In this document: positions 25,356 to 34,060 of the stretch, piece after piece | Layout: every line of letters starts with the position of its first letter | Numbering within the stretch: position 1 is the stretch's first letter | DNA from: Bacteroidaceae bacterium | GTDB lineage: Bacteria > Bacteroidota > Bacteroidia > Bacteroidales > Bacteroidaceae | Direction: 5' to 3' | DNA length: 34,138 nt | Assembly: GCA_017447625.1 (NCBI GenBank) | Contig: JAFSNB010000009.1 | Location: 1-34,138 of the forward strand | The notes under the pieces: model-generated | What the model was told of the DNA's origin: nothing | Database searches by the model: none | What the model saw: only the letters and a program-made list of their open reading frames with translations | Translations under genes and position numbers: made by a program

Positions 25356-25428
25356 GATCCGCTAGCTCAGCAGGTAGAGCACAACACTTTTAATGTTGGG
25401 GTCTTGGGTTCGAGCCCCAAGCGGATCA
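25356..25428 (+). tRNA. tRNA-Lys (anticodon TTT)
   Basis: A complete 73-base cloverleaf. The acceptor is GATCCGC/GCGGATC, the D-stem GCTC/GAGC, the anticodon stem CAACA/TGTTG with loop CTTTTAA, and the T-stem TTGGG/CCCAA. The discriminator is A and CCA is not encoded. An integrase gene begins 475 bases downstream, so its 3' end is the likely attachment site of the integrated element. Confidence 0.97.
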
Positions 25429-25528
25429 CAATACAAGGCACTTTCGTGCTACTATTTGGTGCTACCGCAAATGGATATAGCCTAAATTGCTGAAACACAG
25501 CGTAAGGGTAAAATCCCAAACGGATCAC
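25416..25528 (+). other. possible attachment region: tRNA 3' end and near-copy
   Basis: The last tRNA bases plus flank, CCCAAGCGGATCAC (25416-25429), recur as CCCAAACGGATCAC at 25515-25528, 13 of 14 identical and 99 bases apart. This suggests an attL core at the tRNA end and a remnant or secondary site. The far attachment site is not in the window. Confidence 0.45.
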
Positions 25529-25613
25529 TTCAAACTGCTGAAGACTTCTTTGCCCGTGAGTTTTTGACAGGACGAAAGTCACTGCAAACAGAGAGCAAAT
25601 AAGCAGAAGATTC

Positions 25614-25664
25614 AAGAGAGGATACATAAGTCCTCTCTTTGATTTTCAACAGAAAATCAAAGAG
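25614..25664 (+). promoter_or_regulatory. two overlapping, mutually exclusive hairpins
   Basis: AAGAGAGGA (25614-25622) can pair with TCCTCTCTT (25631-25639). CTCTTTGATTTTC (25635-25647) can pair perfectly over 13 bases with 25652-25664 around an AACA loop. The two stems share 25635-25639, so they cannot form together completely. They lie 240 bases before the integrase start. Confidence 0.5.
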
Positions 25665-25866
25665 TTAGCCAAATTTCAAAGCGGCAAAAAAGACTCCAAA
25701 TAATCATTGTTATCTGACTCTTTCTTCCTGGTTCGTGAGAAACTTCACAAGTTCAACCTTTTGGACTGAGAAGGACTACAACGGACTGAAATCTGCATTT
25801 TGGTGCTACTTTTGGTGCTACCCACAATTTCCGTGGTGCTACCAATTTCAGGCGAGTTCGTTCCAG

Positions 25867-25874
25867 TACCTTTA
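25867..25874 (+). promoter_or_regulatory. possible -7 box of the integrase gene
   Basis: TACCTTTA differs from TAnnTTTG at the last base and lies 29 bases before the ATG. TTTC at about 25846 could be the -33 box. A GTGCTAC copy (25836-25842) lies just upstream, so the integrase could control its own promoter. Confidence 0.4.
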
Positions 25875-25903
25875 AGGCCCAAACCTTAAACCCACGAACC
25901 GCT

Positions 25904-27055
25904 ATGTTCGAGAAATCAGTTAAACTGGTCTTTGACCGCAAAAAGAAACCAACGAAAGACGGCCTTGTGACCGTAGAGATTCAGCTCTGTGTATCAAGAG
26001 ATTGTAGGAAGTACATTTCCCTTGGTGCTACTCGTGCTACCACCCCAGAGGAACGTGCTACCTATACTGCGAGGGAGGACGTTCAAGAGCATTTACAAAA
26101 GTATGTCAATGTGCTGGAAGCTATGCACATGCTCGGTGAAGAAATGACGACAGCCAACCTTAATGCACATCTTGGTATAACACCAAAGGAACATCTGACA
26201 AAGAAAGAAACGGCTATCCCGTTTAATGGTAATTTCATTGATTTTATGCATGATTCCATTATGTCTGAACGTATTGAGGAAAGCACCCGGAAAGTCAGGA
26301 TTGTCACATTAGATTCTCTCGTTGAGTTTGGGAAAATTAGGAAATTCCAAGATTTGACAGCTGAAAATATCCGTGCTTATGATGCCTGGCTACGAGAAGA
26401 TGGTACACGTTGTGATGTCACCATTGCTGGCTATCATAAAAGGGTGCGCCATTATGTAGCAGAAGTTTATGAGAGAGGATGGATAGATCGTAATCCGTAC
26501 AATCTCTTTACTTATCCCCACGGACATCATCGTGAGCGCAAACCTTTGACTGAAAAAGAATTGAAGAAAATGCAATCCCTGGACTTGCCATCAAAGGAAG
26601 CCAAAGCCCGCGACCTTTTCATTTTCTCTGCATATACTGGGCTTGCATATTGTGATGCACAGAATTTTGACTTTGAGACAATGACAGAACAGATGGGGGA
26701 TATGTATTACATTGATGGCAGCAGAATCAAGACTGGCAGCAATTTCTTTACCCCCATCTTTCCGCCAGCGATGGAAGTTTTGAAACGGTACAATTATCAT
26801 CTTCCGAGATTGAGCAATCAGAAAATGAACGATTATCTACACCTCATTGAGAGTCGTTTGAAACTAAACAAGAATCTGACTTCTCACATTGCCCGTCATT
26901 CATTTGCAACTATTGTTTTGGCACATGACGTTCCTATTGAGAATGTGGCAAGGATGCTTGGACACAAGAATATCCAGACCACTCAGATATATGCAAAGAT
27001 CCTGAAATCAACAATTGTCCGTCACGCAAACTCTCTCAAAGGGGTATTCAAATGA
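25904..27055 (+). CDS. tyrosine recombinase / integrase
   Basis: This 383-residue site-specific recombinase has an N-terminal arm-binding part (about 1-90), a SAM-like core-binding domain (about 105-205) and a C-terminal catalytic domain. Catalytic residues are His328 and Arg331 in SHIARHSFAT, His354 in MLGHKN and the nucleophile Tyr363 in TTQIYAK; RIKTG holds the likely Lys. The first catalytic Arg is missing: the motif reads AYTGLAYCD with Ala248, as in several Bacteroides integrases of the IntDOT type. It points away from tRNA-Lys, which is the likely integration target. Its stop overlaps the 3' end of the convergent tail gene by 8 bases. Codon use is less GC-rich than in the host genes, in line with a mobile origin. 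Confidence 0.93.
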   Translation: MFEKSVKLVFDRKKKPTKDGLVTVEIQLCVSRDCRKYISLGATRATTPEERATYTAREDVQEHLQKYVNVLEAMHMLGEEMTTANLNAHLGITPKEHLTKKETAIPFNGNFIDFMHDSIMSERIEESTRKVRIVTLDSLVEFGKIRKFQDLTAENIRAYDAWLREDGTRCDVTIAGYHKRVRHYVAEVYERGWIDRNPYNLFTYPHGHHRERKPLTEKELKKMQSLDLPSKEAKARDLFIFSAYTGLAYCDAQNFDFETMTEQMGDMYYIDGSRIKTGSNFFTPIFPPAMEVLKRYNYHLPRLSNQKMNDYLHLIESRLKLNKNLTSHIARHSFATIVLAHDVPIENVARMLGHKNIQTTQIYAKILKSTIVRHANSLKGVFK

Positions 27056-28889
27056 GCTTGTAGAACACCCCTTTCATCTTCCGCGACATTCCATTTTCCG
27101 TGAATGTCGCGGTTATTTTTTCACAGATGTAACGGAAGCCGTCAATATGGAAGATGGCTCGTGGATTAGGTACGTGGTCAGACAGGAAGGAGAATGTATA
27201 TTTCTTCTTCAAGTCCACGTTGTATGCCGGATAGTTGATGGCATCCCGCCCATCGAACCGCAGGGATGACGGATATTGCCTATAATGCCAGTTGGCATCT
27301 ATCATTATTGTATCCACCCAGGGCATCGGCACCTCGTTCTGCGGCACCTGTCCATCCCAATAAGCAAGGTATATCTTATCGTAGTATTCCTTCACCCCCT
27401 GTTTCTCCCCCTGTGCAATCATTGCCAGCGGAAACGGATTTACCAGCTTGGAGGCATCGTTTGCTCCAAGATTGTCCTCTGCCGTCTCGTCGTAGTTGTT
27501 CATCTGTAGGAACAGCATGAAGCCGTGTTCCGCGTCCGTCTCATCCAGCCATGCGGGAACCATCTTCAGCTCATCGACCTTCTCATCCTCTTCACCCGTC
27601 ATGCTGCGGTCACCGAATATATTGATGGGAACCGGAGCATAGTTGCGAGAATAGACCCAGTATGAGCCACTTGGCTGCACATCCCCATTCTGAACTACCA
27701 CCCCTTCCCTCGTCACCATCGACGTATTGCGGAAAGCGAAGTACGTATCCACTGAGCGTACATAGTGGATGGCGTTGATGAGCTGCATGTTCTCTTCCTG
27801 TTCCTGACTGTCGTTATACTGCATGATCAGCGTATGCAGGTCATGGCAGGTACTGAGGAAATCGCTCATCGTCGCGTATGTCCTCACCCTGTCCCACAAT
27901 GTCCTCAGCACCCACGGGCTGGAATAATACTTCCAGGCATTGTGGTCACAGTCTGCAAACTGCCTTTTCCTTGCAGGCAGGAACTTTTCATTTTTCTCCG
28001 AGGAAATATCCACCTTATACTCATCAATGACCGTATCGATGACCTCATCATACAGCTCATGTATGATGCTGGCCGTATATTTGAACGTCACCACCTTGTT
28101 CTTGTGGTCGATGTCAAATTCCGCATTCAGCAGCCGTTCAATCTGACTGAGCAGTTCTGTTATGCTCCAATGCGGCATCGCTCGGGCAAATGAATACACT
28201 TCCCATGCCCCGGGCAGTGTATTACAGATGAGGATAAACCGATGGTACGACTGTTCCCAATCCGTAAAGTCGTAGGTATATCCCATCGCCATCAGGATCT
28301 GCTTGACGGCATAGATAAGGAACGGCTGGAAAGACAGGCGCATCGAGTTCTGTCCGTTGCCGTATCGATATACCCAGGTGTAGTTCCCATGGTCGCCATC
28401 ATACCTTGCTTCATTCTGTATGTTGCCCGAATAGCTGTTCACCCACGGCAAGGCTGTATAGGTGATGAAGTTATCTCTTATCGCCCACACTTGGCCGGGC
28501 GCGAAGTTCCTTGCCAATCCTCTCGGGTACTGGCCCCACTCAAATTCATTGATGAAGGTATTGTCAAAAGTACGCTCGAAGTTCTGCGCCGATCGTCCTT
28601 CCAGAAACTGCGTCTTCACCTCCTTCTCCGTTACCTCCGTGATGGTGACAACCCCGCTTCGGTACAGCGAGCCGTGCATCAGGACACAGTCATATACCGT
28701 TGTGTCCTTTGCCACATCCTTTCGGTCAATGTTGCCAAAGATGGCGCGGTTCTGCGGACAGTCAGCCAATGGGAATGTCATTGTCAGCGTGTAGCTGTCC
28801 GAACCCGTGAAGAGTCTGTTTTCTGAAATATAATCGAAGCTGCTTCCTTTCTTCAGGATGGCTTCCTTGTCATCTATCAGTATAGTCAT
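27048..28889 (-). CDS. prophage tail-associated protein, function unknown
   Basis: This 613-residue protein lies directly after the tape measure gene (40-base gap, same strand), the position of distal-tail or baseplate proteins. The N-terminus (MTILIDDKEAILKKGSSFDY, then SDSYTLTMTFPLADC) looks like a beta-rich structural domain such as those of Dit-like proteins. The rest has no motif I can name. There is no signal peptide. It ends 8 bases inside the convergent integrase gene, so no further tail, fibre or lysis genes follow on this strand. A phage structural role is inferred from its neighbour and general resemblance to Bacteroides prophage proteins. Confidence 0.7.
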   Translation of the reverse strand: MTILIDDKEAILKKGSSFDYISENRLFTGSDSYTLTMTFPLADCPQNRAIFGNIDRKDVAKDTTVYDCVLMHGSLYRSGVVTITEVTEKEVKTQFLEGRSAQNFERTFDNTFINEFEWGQYPRGLARNFAPGQVWAIRDNFITYTALPWVNSYSGNIQNEARYDGDHGNYTWVYRYGNGQNSMRLSFQPFLIYAVKQILMAMGYTYDFTDWEQSYHRFILICNTLPGAWEVYSFARAMPHWSITELLSQIERLLNAEFDIDHKNKVVTFKYTASIIHELYDEVIDTVIDEYKVDISSEKNEKFLPARKRQFADCDHNAWKYYSSPWVLRTLWDRVRTYATMSDFLSTCHDLHTLIMQYNDSQEQEENMQLINAIHYVRSVDTYFAFRNTSMVTREGVVVQNGDVQPSGSYWVYSRNYAPVPINIFGDRSMTGEEDEKVDELKMVPAWLDETDAEHGFMLFLQMNNYDETAEDNLGANDASKLVNPFPLAMIAQGEKQGVKEYYDKIYLAYWDGQVPQNEVPMPWVDTIMIDANWHYRQYPSSLRFDGRDAINYPAYNVDLKKKYTFSFLSDHVPNPRAIFHIDGFRYICEKITATFTENGMSRKMKGVFYKLI

Positions 28890-28929
28890 ACCTTAAATCT
28901 CTTACGTGCGCGTGTGAGCGAATCATTAA

Positions 28930-31900
28930 TTATCTCTGTGCGCGCGGTGTCTTGTTCCGCATCAGGTTATCATATTCCTCCTGAGCCTGTTTCGTCCCCT
29001 TATCCCCTTCAACCGTGTTGACGGTGACAAACGGCTCATTCAGTCTGCGGTTTAGCTTGTCAATAGCCGACGAATAAGAAGCGATGGCCGCTGCCGTTGC
29101 CGCCATCGTCTTCTGCAAGCGTCCGTCCGTGCTCTGACTGGCAATGACAGCCGGAGCCGTTATAGAGCGCGAGACATCTTCACTGCGCAGTGTACCGATT
29201 GTGTTGGTTCTCTGCGCATAGTCCAGCGCATCAATCATCGGACGTGCCACTGGCGAATTGACCAGCGCCTGTGAAGCCACCCATTCCCCTGCATGGACTA
29301 CGCCAACTTCCATGTCCTTCGGTCCCATGGGCGTATAGCCACCTTCGGCATATCCCTGTGCCTCCGATGCCTGTTGCTGTTTCTTGATGGCCGCTATCTG
29401 TATAGCACCTGCAGCCACGGCCATAGCCGCTGCAATAGGTGCCAGGATATAGCCAATCATAGGCACTTGTGCCGCAGAACTGTAGGCATTGATAGCCGCC
29501 ATCGCCGTCTGTGCCACGGCCTGAATCACCTGCATGGCAAACATCTTACGGTTTGCCTCGTTCTTCATCTTGGCTATCTCGTTTTCTTTCTCCCGTTCCA
29601 GTTTCTTCACCTTGTACGTATTCCCCTCGGCAAAGGAGATTTCAGCATCGTAGCGACGTGTGATGGCCGCAGTCTGTATCTCCAATTCAGACTGTATGAT
29701 GTCCGACAGTCCGCTGAAGATGCTGCTCATGCCTGACACAATCGTATCGAAGCTTTCAAGTATGGCCTGCCCTCCGTCCGAGTCCATCCATTCGACCACC
29801 GCCTGTGTACTCTTCTGCATTCCATTCAGTTCTTCCCCGCCATACTTGCGTATCAGTGCAGCCTTGGCTTTCTGATACGCCTCTTCGATGCGCAGTTTCT
29901 CCTTGGCATTGTTTCCGGCAAGGCGTATCTCATCCTGATACACCTGCTGCAATGCCGCCAGATCCTGGGACAATGCCTGCTGCCTCTCTGCGAGGTTCAA
30001 ACCGAAATAATCCTTCTTGATTTTCTCTAACTTCTGCTGGTGTTCCTTCTCTTTCTGCTCATACTCCCTGCGTCTGCGCTCGGCATCAGCCAACAGCTTA
30101 CTATGATAATCCTTCTCAGCCTGTAGACGTTCCTTCGTTCCTTCCTGATAGATGTTCACGACCTTGCGGGCATGTTCCAGTTCCAGCATCTGAAGGGAAC
30201 TCTGGTACGTCTTGGTATCCATTTCCCCATCAATGTACCGTTGCTGAAGGGCTATCCGGCTTTCTTCGTATGCATCATCCTCTTCCTTTCGGGTACGTTT
30301 CAGTCCCGCTTCCGTCTGCGCTCTCAGCGCTTCATAGTAGTCAGCCTCTATGCTGATTCTTTCCTGATCCGTGAGGTCTGTATGTTCCAGCTTCTTGCGG
30401 TTGAACTCCACGGCTATCTCTTCGAGGCGTTTCTGGTACTGTTCATAATCAGCTTCGCCCTTGGCGTAGGCAATTCTGATCAGTGCCTCTTCCCGCTCTT
30501 TCCATTCCTTTTCCTTTTTGAACTTGTCGCGGTTCTTCTTGTCATCCGTGTCATCACCACCGCCACCATTTCCTCCGTCACCCCCTTCACCATTTCCTCC
30601 GCTCGCCTTTACTGCATTAGCCTGGTCTGCAAGGGCTTGGTTCTGTGCCGTGAGGTCATCAATGATACGGTTCAACTGCTTCACTTCCTTTTCAGCCTCT
30701 TTGAGCTGAGACCGGAACACCCGATAAGCCGTAGGTGAAGCGTTAGCCTTACCTGCTGCTTCATCGGGATTCAGCCCTTCAAGGTGTTCGTACAGTAGTG
30801 CATCCTGAAGGTTTGTCGGAGCCTCCTTCTGTATCTTGCGCAGACGTTCCTCGGCCTCAGGCAGCTTTGCCAATGCCGCCTGTATCTTGGCCGTGTTCTT
30901 CAGCTGTTCCACATAGATGCCAAGCACCTCGGCGTTATGCCCTATCAGTTCCCCTTCGTCACTGAGGCTGGCGTGGTAGTCCGGGATGATACTTTGCAGC
31001 TCCTCGATGGCCTTGCGTCTGTTGTCAATGCTCAAAGTCTCATTCTCTATGGTGGACTTCAACAGTTCAATACGCTTGATGTCCTCGGACGTATTGCGTC
31101 TGGCTTCCGACTCAATATCAGCAAGCAGTTTCTGTGCCTTGCTCTGCTTATTGAACGATGAGACGATGGCCACCCCTGCTGCCACAACAGCCGCCGCCAG
31201 CAGCGCATATATATTCGTCAATGCCGCTGTGTTCTTTTTCAGATCCGTCATAAGAAGGTTCTGTTTGGCATAGTTGCCTGTCAATTTGGCCATACCCACC
31301 TGCAAGGCAAGATGAGCAGTCTTCAAATGCGTGACGACAACCTCATACGCCTTGGTAGCCGTTGTGGTGATGGTGGTCCAGGCATTGAGAGCCTTCAGTT
31401 TGATGGTACTCAGGTTCACCACTACGGCATAGGTGGCAATAGCAGCTGTTGTAGAGATGATGGCTTTGCGATGTTCCGAAATGAACGTCACCGTGGTACT
31501 GAGGAAGCGCAGGGTCATGGATGTGGAGGTATAGATATGCTTCATCACCGGAAGAAGTTTTTCTCCCAGCTCCACAGCCAGCTCATTGACCCGCTTCCGT
31601 GCTTTCTCGATACCTGCCTGTGCCGTGTTGTTCTGAATGTCGTACATCTGTGTGACCTTGGTCGCACTGTCGAAGGCCTTCTGTGCCTCTTCCTGTTCCC
31701 ACTTCACCATATCAATGTTATTGGCCAGCGTAGCCATAACCTGTGAGGCACGTGCTCCGTTTTCACCCATGTCCTTGAACACGGGAGCCAGTGCGTCCAT
31801 GTTGCCAATCTCCTTGAAACGTTCAAGAATCATGATAAAGCCAGCGTTGGCATCCTCAGCCATGACCTTCTTGAACTGCTCCGCATTCAGGTTCAATGCC

Positions 31901-32958
31901 TTGGCAAACTTATCACTCTCCTTGTAGGCATCCATAATCAGCTTAGACACAGCCGTAGCCGACATCTCCGCTGCCTGTCCGTTTGCATCAAGGACGGCAC
32001 CGATGGCGATAAGCTGCGGCAGTGTCATCCCTGCTGCCTTACCCACACCACCCATACGTCGTGCGAAGTTAGCCAGGTACTCACTTCCAGCCGTACAGTT
32101 CTGGGACAGCTCCGTTATCGTTGAACCGATGGCCAACAGCGCTTGTTCCGTGCCAAGTTCATCCTTGATACCGAAGATGCTACTCAACTTGGAGAGGACA
32201 AGTGTTGCCCCGTCACCGATGTCAGCGAGGGCTACATTGATCTGGTCGGCACCCCGGACATATCCCATGATATCCTCAATTGTCTTCATGCCCAGCTTAC
32301 CTGCATCCTCAGCGTACTTATTCAGTTCGATGAGCGATGTTCTGGTGTTCATCTTCTTCATCTCCTCGTTCAGCTCCTTGACCTTTTCCATTGGCAAGGA
32401 AGTGAACTTCTGGACGTTGGCCATCTCCTGTTCCAGTTCCGCGTAGGCATTCACGGCCGAGCGTCCGGCCATGACAAGGCCAGTCACTGCAGCTGCTGCC
32501 GTGGCGATGGTTGCTCCCCATTCGTTGAAGCCCCGGTTCAACCGTTGCAGCAGGGATTCCGACTGTCTGAGTTCCGCGTTTACGCGGTCAATCTCAGCCT
32601 TAACCCGCTGTATCTTTTGCACCTGGATATTCCATGCTTCGCTGTCCCGCTCTATTCCGTTGAGCTGGCGGCGAAGCACTGTCAGGGTCTGATTCAACTG
32701 CTTGGGTGTTGCCCGGTCCAGGCGTCGCATGACATCTTCTGCCGATGCCGTTGCCGACTGAATCTGTTTGATTTGTGCGTTGGTCTGGTTGAGTTCCTTT
32801 TGGAGTCGTTTCAGCGTGGCCTTGTCCCCGCTGCGACGGGCTTTGTCAATGGCCGCTTCCAGCTGCGTGGCCTTCTGTTTGAGGTTATCCAACATCTCCT
32901 GAGCCTGTCGGCCATTGACAGTGAGGGTGACTGTTGCGTTTGTGTTGAGTTCGGACAT
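28930..32958 (-). CDS. phage tail tape measure protein (TP901 type)
   Basis: This 1342-residue protein determines tail length. Residues about 1-140 are coiled coil. About 165-440 is the TP901-type core (YAELEQEMANVQKF, EDAGKLGMKTIEDIMGYV, LSQNCTAGSEYLANFARRMG, MTLPQLIAIGAVLDANGQ). About 500-610 has hydrophobic helices, and about 625-760 coiled coil. A Gly/Asp-rich linker (about 780-800) leads into a long coiled coil to about 1110. A hydrophobic stretch near 1200-1230 and the C-terminal tail follow. It is intact and of normal length for long-tailed siphoviruses. A TAnnTTTG promoter lies just upstream. Upstream there is non-coding tandem-repeat DNA instead of the usual tail-tube and chaperone genes. 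Confidence 0.93.
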   Translation of the reverse strand: MSELNTNATVTLTVNGRQAQEMLDNLKQKATQLEAAIDKARRSGDKATLKRLQKELNQTNAQIKQIQSATASAEDVMRRLDRATPKQLNQTLTVLRRQLNGIERDSEAWNIQVQKIQRVKAEIDRVNAELRQSESLLQRLNRGFNEWGATIATAAAAVTGLVMAGRSAVNAYAELEQEMANVQKFTSLPMEKVKELNEEMKKMNTRTSLIELNKYAEDAGKLGMKTIEDIMGYVRGADQINVALADIGDGATLVLSKLSSIFGIKDELGTEQALLAIGSTITELSQNCTAGSEYLANFARRMGGVGKAAGMTLPQLIAIGAVLDANGQAAEMSATAVSKLIMDAYKESDKFAKALNLNAEQFKKVMAEDANAGFIMILERFKEIGNMDALAPVFKDMGENGARASQVMATLANNIDMVKWEQEEAQKAFDSATKVTQMYDIQNNTAQAGIEKARKRVNELAVELGEKLLPVMKHIYTSTSMTLRFLSTTVTFISEHRKAIISTTAAIATYAVVVNLSTIKLKALNAWTTITTTATKAYEVVVTHLKTAHLALQVGMAKLTGNYAKQNLLMTDLKKNTAALTNIYALLAAAVVAAGVAIVSSFNKQSKAQKLLADIESEARRNTSEDIKRIELLKSTIENETLSIDNRRKAIEELQSIIPDYHASLSDEGELIGHNAEVLGIYVEQLKNTAKIQAALAKLPEAEERLRKIQKEAPTNLQDALLYEHLEGLNPDEAAGKANASPTAYRVFRSQLKEAEKEVKQLNRIIDDLTAQNQALADQANAVKASGGNGEGGDGGNGGGGDDTDDKKNRDKFKKEKEWKEREEALIRIAYAKGEADYEQYQKRLEEIAVEFNRKKLEHTDLTDQERISIEADYYEALRAQTEAGLKRTRKEEDDAYEESRIALQQRYIDGEMDTKTYQSSLQMLELEHARKVVNIYQEGTKERLQAEKDYHSKLLADAERRRREYEQKEKEHQQKLEKIKKDYFGLNLAERQQALSQDLAALQQVYQDEIRLAGNNAKEKLRIEEAYQKAKAALIRKYGGEELNGMQKSTQAVVEWMDSDGGQAILESFDTIVSGMSSIFSGLSDIIQSELEIQTAAITRRYDAEISFAEGNTYKVKKLEREKENEIAKMKNEANRKMFAMQVIQAVAQTAMAAINAYSSAAQVPMIGYILAPIAAAMAVAAGAIQIAAIKKQQQASEAQGYAEGGYTPMGPKDMEVGVVHAGEWVASQALVNSPVARPMIDALDYAQRTNTIGTLRSEDVSRSITAPAVIASQSTDGRLQKTMAATAAAIASYSSAIDKLNRRLNEPFVTVNTVEGDKGTKQAQEEYDNLMRNKTPRAQR

Positions 32959-32986
32959 GGTGCGATGTGTTGTGTTATAATCGCTG

Positions 32987-33018
32987 CAAAGCTACCTATT
33001 ATTCCGCGCAAGCGAAAA
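32987..33018 (-). promoter_or_regulatory. promoter of the two-gene tail operon
   Basis: On the minus strand TTTC (33015-33018) and TAGCTTTG (32987-32994) are about 20 bases apart, with the tape measure ATG 29 bases after the -7 box. This is a host-style promoter in front of late structural genes. Confidence 0.55.
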
Positions 33019-33426
33019 GACAGCTTTAGCACAAAAACGGCCATCGGCTACCTCTTTCCCCGCAAAGTCGGGAACCATGAAAAGGCTCAGAAACGGGCAT
33101 TTTCAACATGCCCGAAAAGCCTGTATTCATGCGGTTTTGCGGCCATTTTTAGCCATCAATTTTTCACGATTCCTTCAATTTGTCCTAAGTTGAAGTACCT
33201 TAACTTGCTAAAAATGAGTTTTCTGGGGGTGTCGGGGGAATGAAAATTCCCCTGACTTCGCGCTATGCACCCCCCGACCGCCCTGCCGCTTGCCCTCCCT
33301 CTCGCCCTCCTTGACCTTTGCGGAATATGTAGGCGGTCTCTTTGAGAATACCCCCTTCTTGGTCTCAATGCGTTGGCTTGTCTTGTTGGTCTCATTGTTG
33401 CCGCCACCTTCAAACTTGCCGCCCTT
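33019..33426. other. non-coding stretch upstream of the tail operon
   Basis: I see no gene I can support. A minus-strand frame at 33208-33483 exists but is low complexity, with ETK/ETN repeats and a K/R/E/G-rich middle. GGTCTC occurs at 33335, 33361 and 33388 and foreshadows the array that follows. The rest shows neither promoter nor hairpin that I would report. Confidence 0.5.
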
Positions 33427-34060
33427 GGTCTCATATCGTTGGACTTGCCTTGATGGTCTCACAATAACCTCCCGACCTCTCACGCGCTCACGCGCTGACC
33501 ACCGCCACCCCGAAAACAGCCTTTAGGGTCTCATATTGTCATAACCGCCCCGATGGTCTCACAATAGCCTCCCGACCTCTCACGCGCTCACGCGCTGACC
33601 ACCGCCACCCCGAAAACAGCCTTTAGGGTCTCATATCGTCATAACCGCCTCTATGGTCTCACAATAGCCTCCCGACCTCTCACGCGCTCACACGCTGACC
33701 ACCGCCACCCCGAAAACAGCCTTTAGGGTCTCATATCGTCATAACCGCCTCAATGGTCTCACAATAGCCTCCCGACCTCTCACGCGCTCACACACTGACC
33801 ACCGCCACCCCGAAAACAGCCTTTAGGGTCTCATATCGTCATTACCGCCCCGATGGTCTCACAATATCCTCCCGCCCTCCTACGCGCTCACGCGTTGACC
33901 ACCGCCACCCCGAAAGCCGCCTTTATGGTTACAATTCGACATACCCCCCCGATGGTCTCACAATAGCCTCCCGACCTCTCACGCGCTCACACACTGACCA
34001 CCGCCACCCCGAAAGCCGCCTTTATGGTTACAATTCGACATAACCGCCCCAATGGTCTCA
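33427..34060. repeat. 100-base tandem repeat array with paired GGTCTCA motifs
   Basis: About 6.3 copies of a 100-base unit (one unit is 99) follow one another without spacers. Landmark CCCGACCTCT recurs at 33471, 33571, 33671 and 33771. Most units carry two GGTCTCA motifs 28 bases apart, then CTCACGCGCTCACGCGCTGACC and a CCGCCACCCCGAAA block. In the last two units the first motif has decayed to GGTTACA. Neither strand is coding, because every frame has stops and the period is not a multiple of three. Confidence 0.85.

Larger units (their letters stand above)
25446..26061 (+). repeat. GTGCTAC direct-repeat cluster around the integrase start
   Basis: GTGCTAC occurs eight times on the same strand, at 25446, 25459, 25803, 25815, 25836, 26025, 26034 and 26055. 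The two at 25798-25821 form an exact tandem pair of TTTTGGTGCTAC. Three lie inside the first 160 bases of the integrase gene. The layout resembles arm-type integrase binding sites, but that role is inferred. Confidence 0.65.

Noticed and set aside
32143-33243. Plus-strand open frame of 366 codons
   Set aside because: It is antisense to the tape measure gene and extends into non-coding DNA, with no domain or promoter.
33208-33483. 91-codon minus-strand gene
   Set aside because: The composition is low complexity and K/R/E/G-rich, its start lies in repeat DNA, no family is recognised, and the ETK repeats follow from the GGTCTC motif in the DNA.
33427-34060. CRISPR array
   Set aside because: Units are 100 bases and nearly identical along their whole length. 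There are no short repeats with unique spacers and no cas genes.
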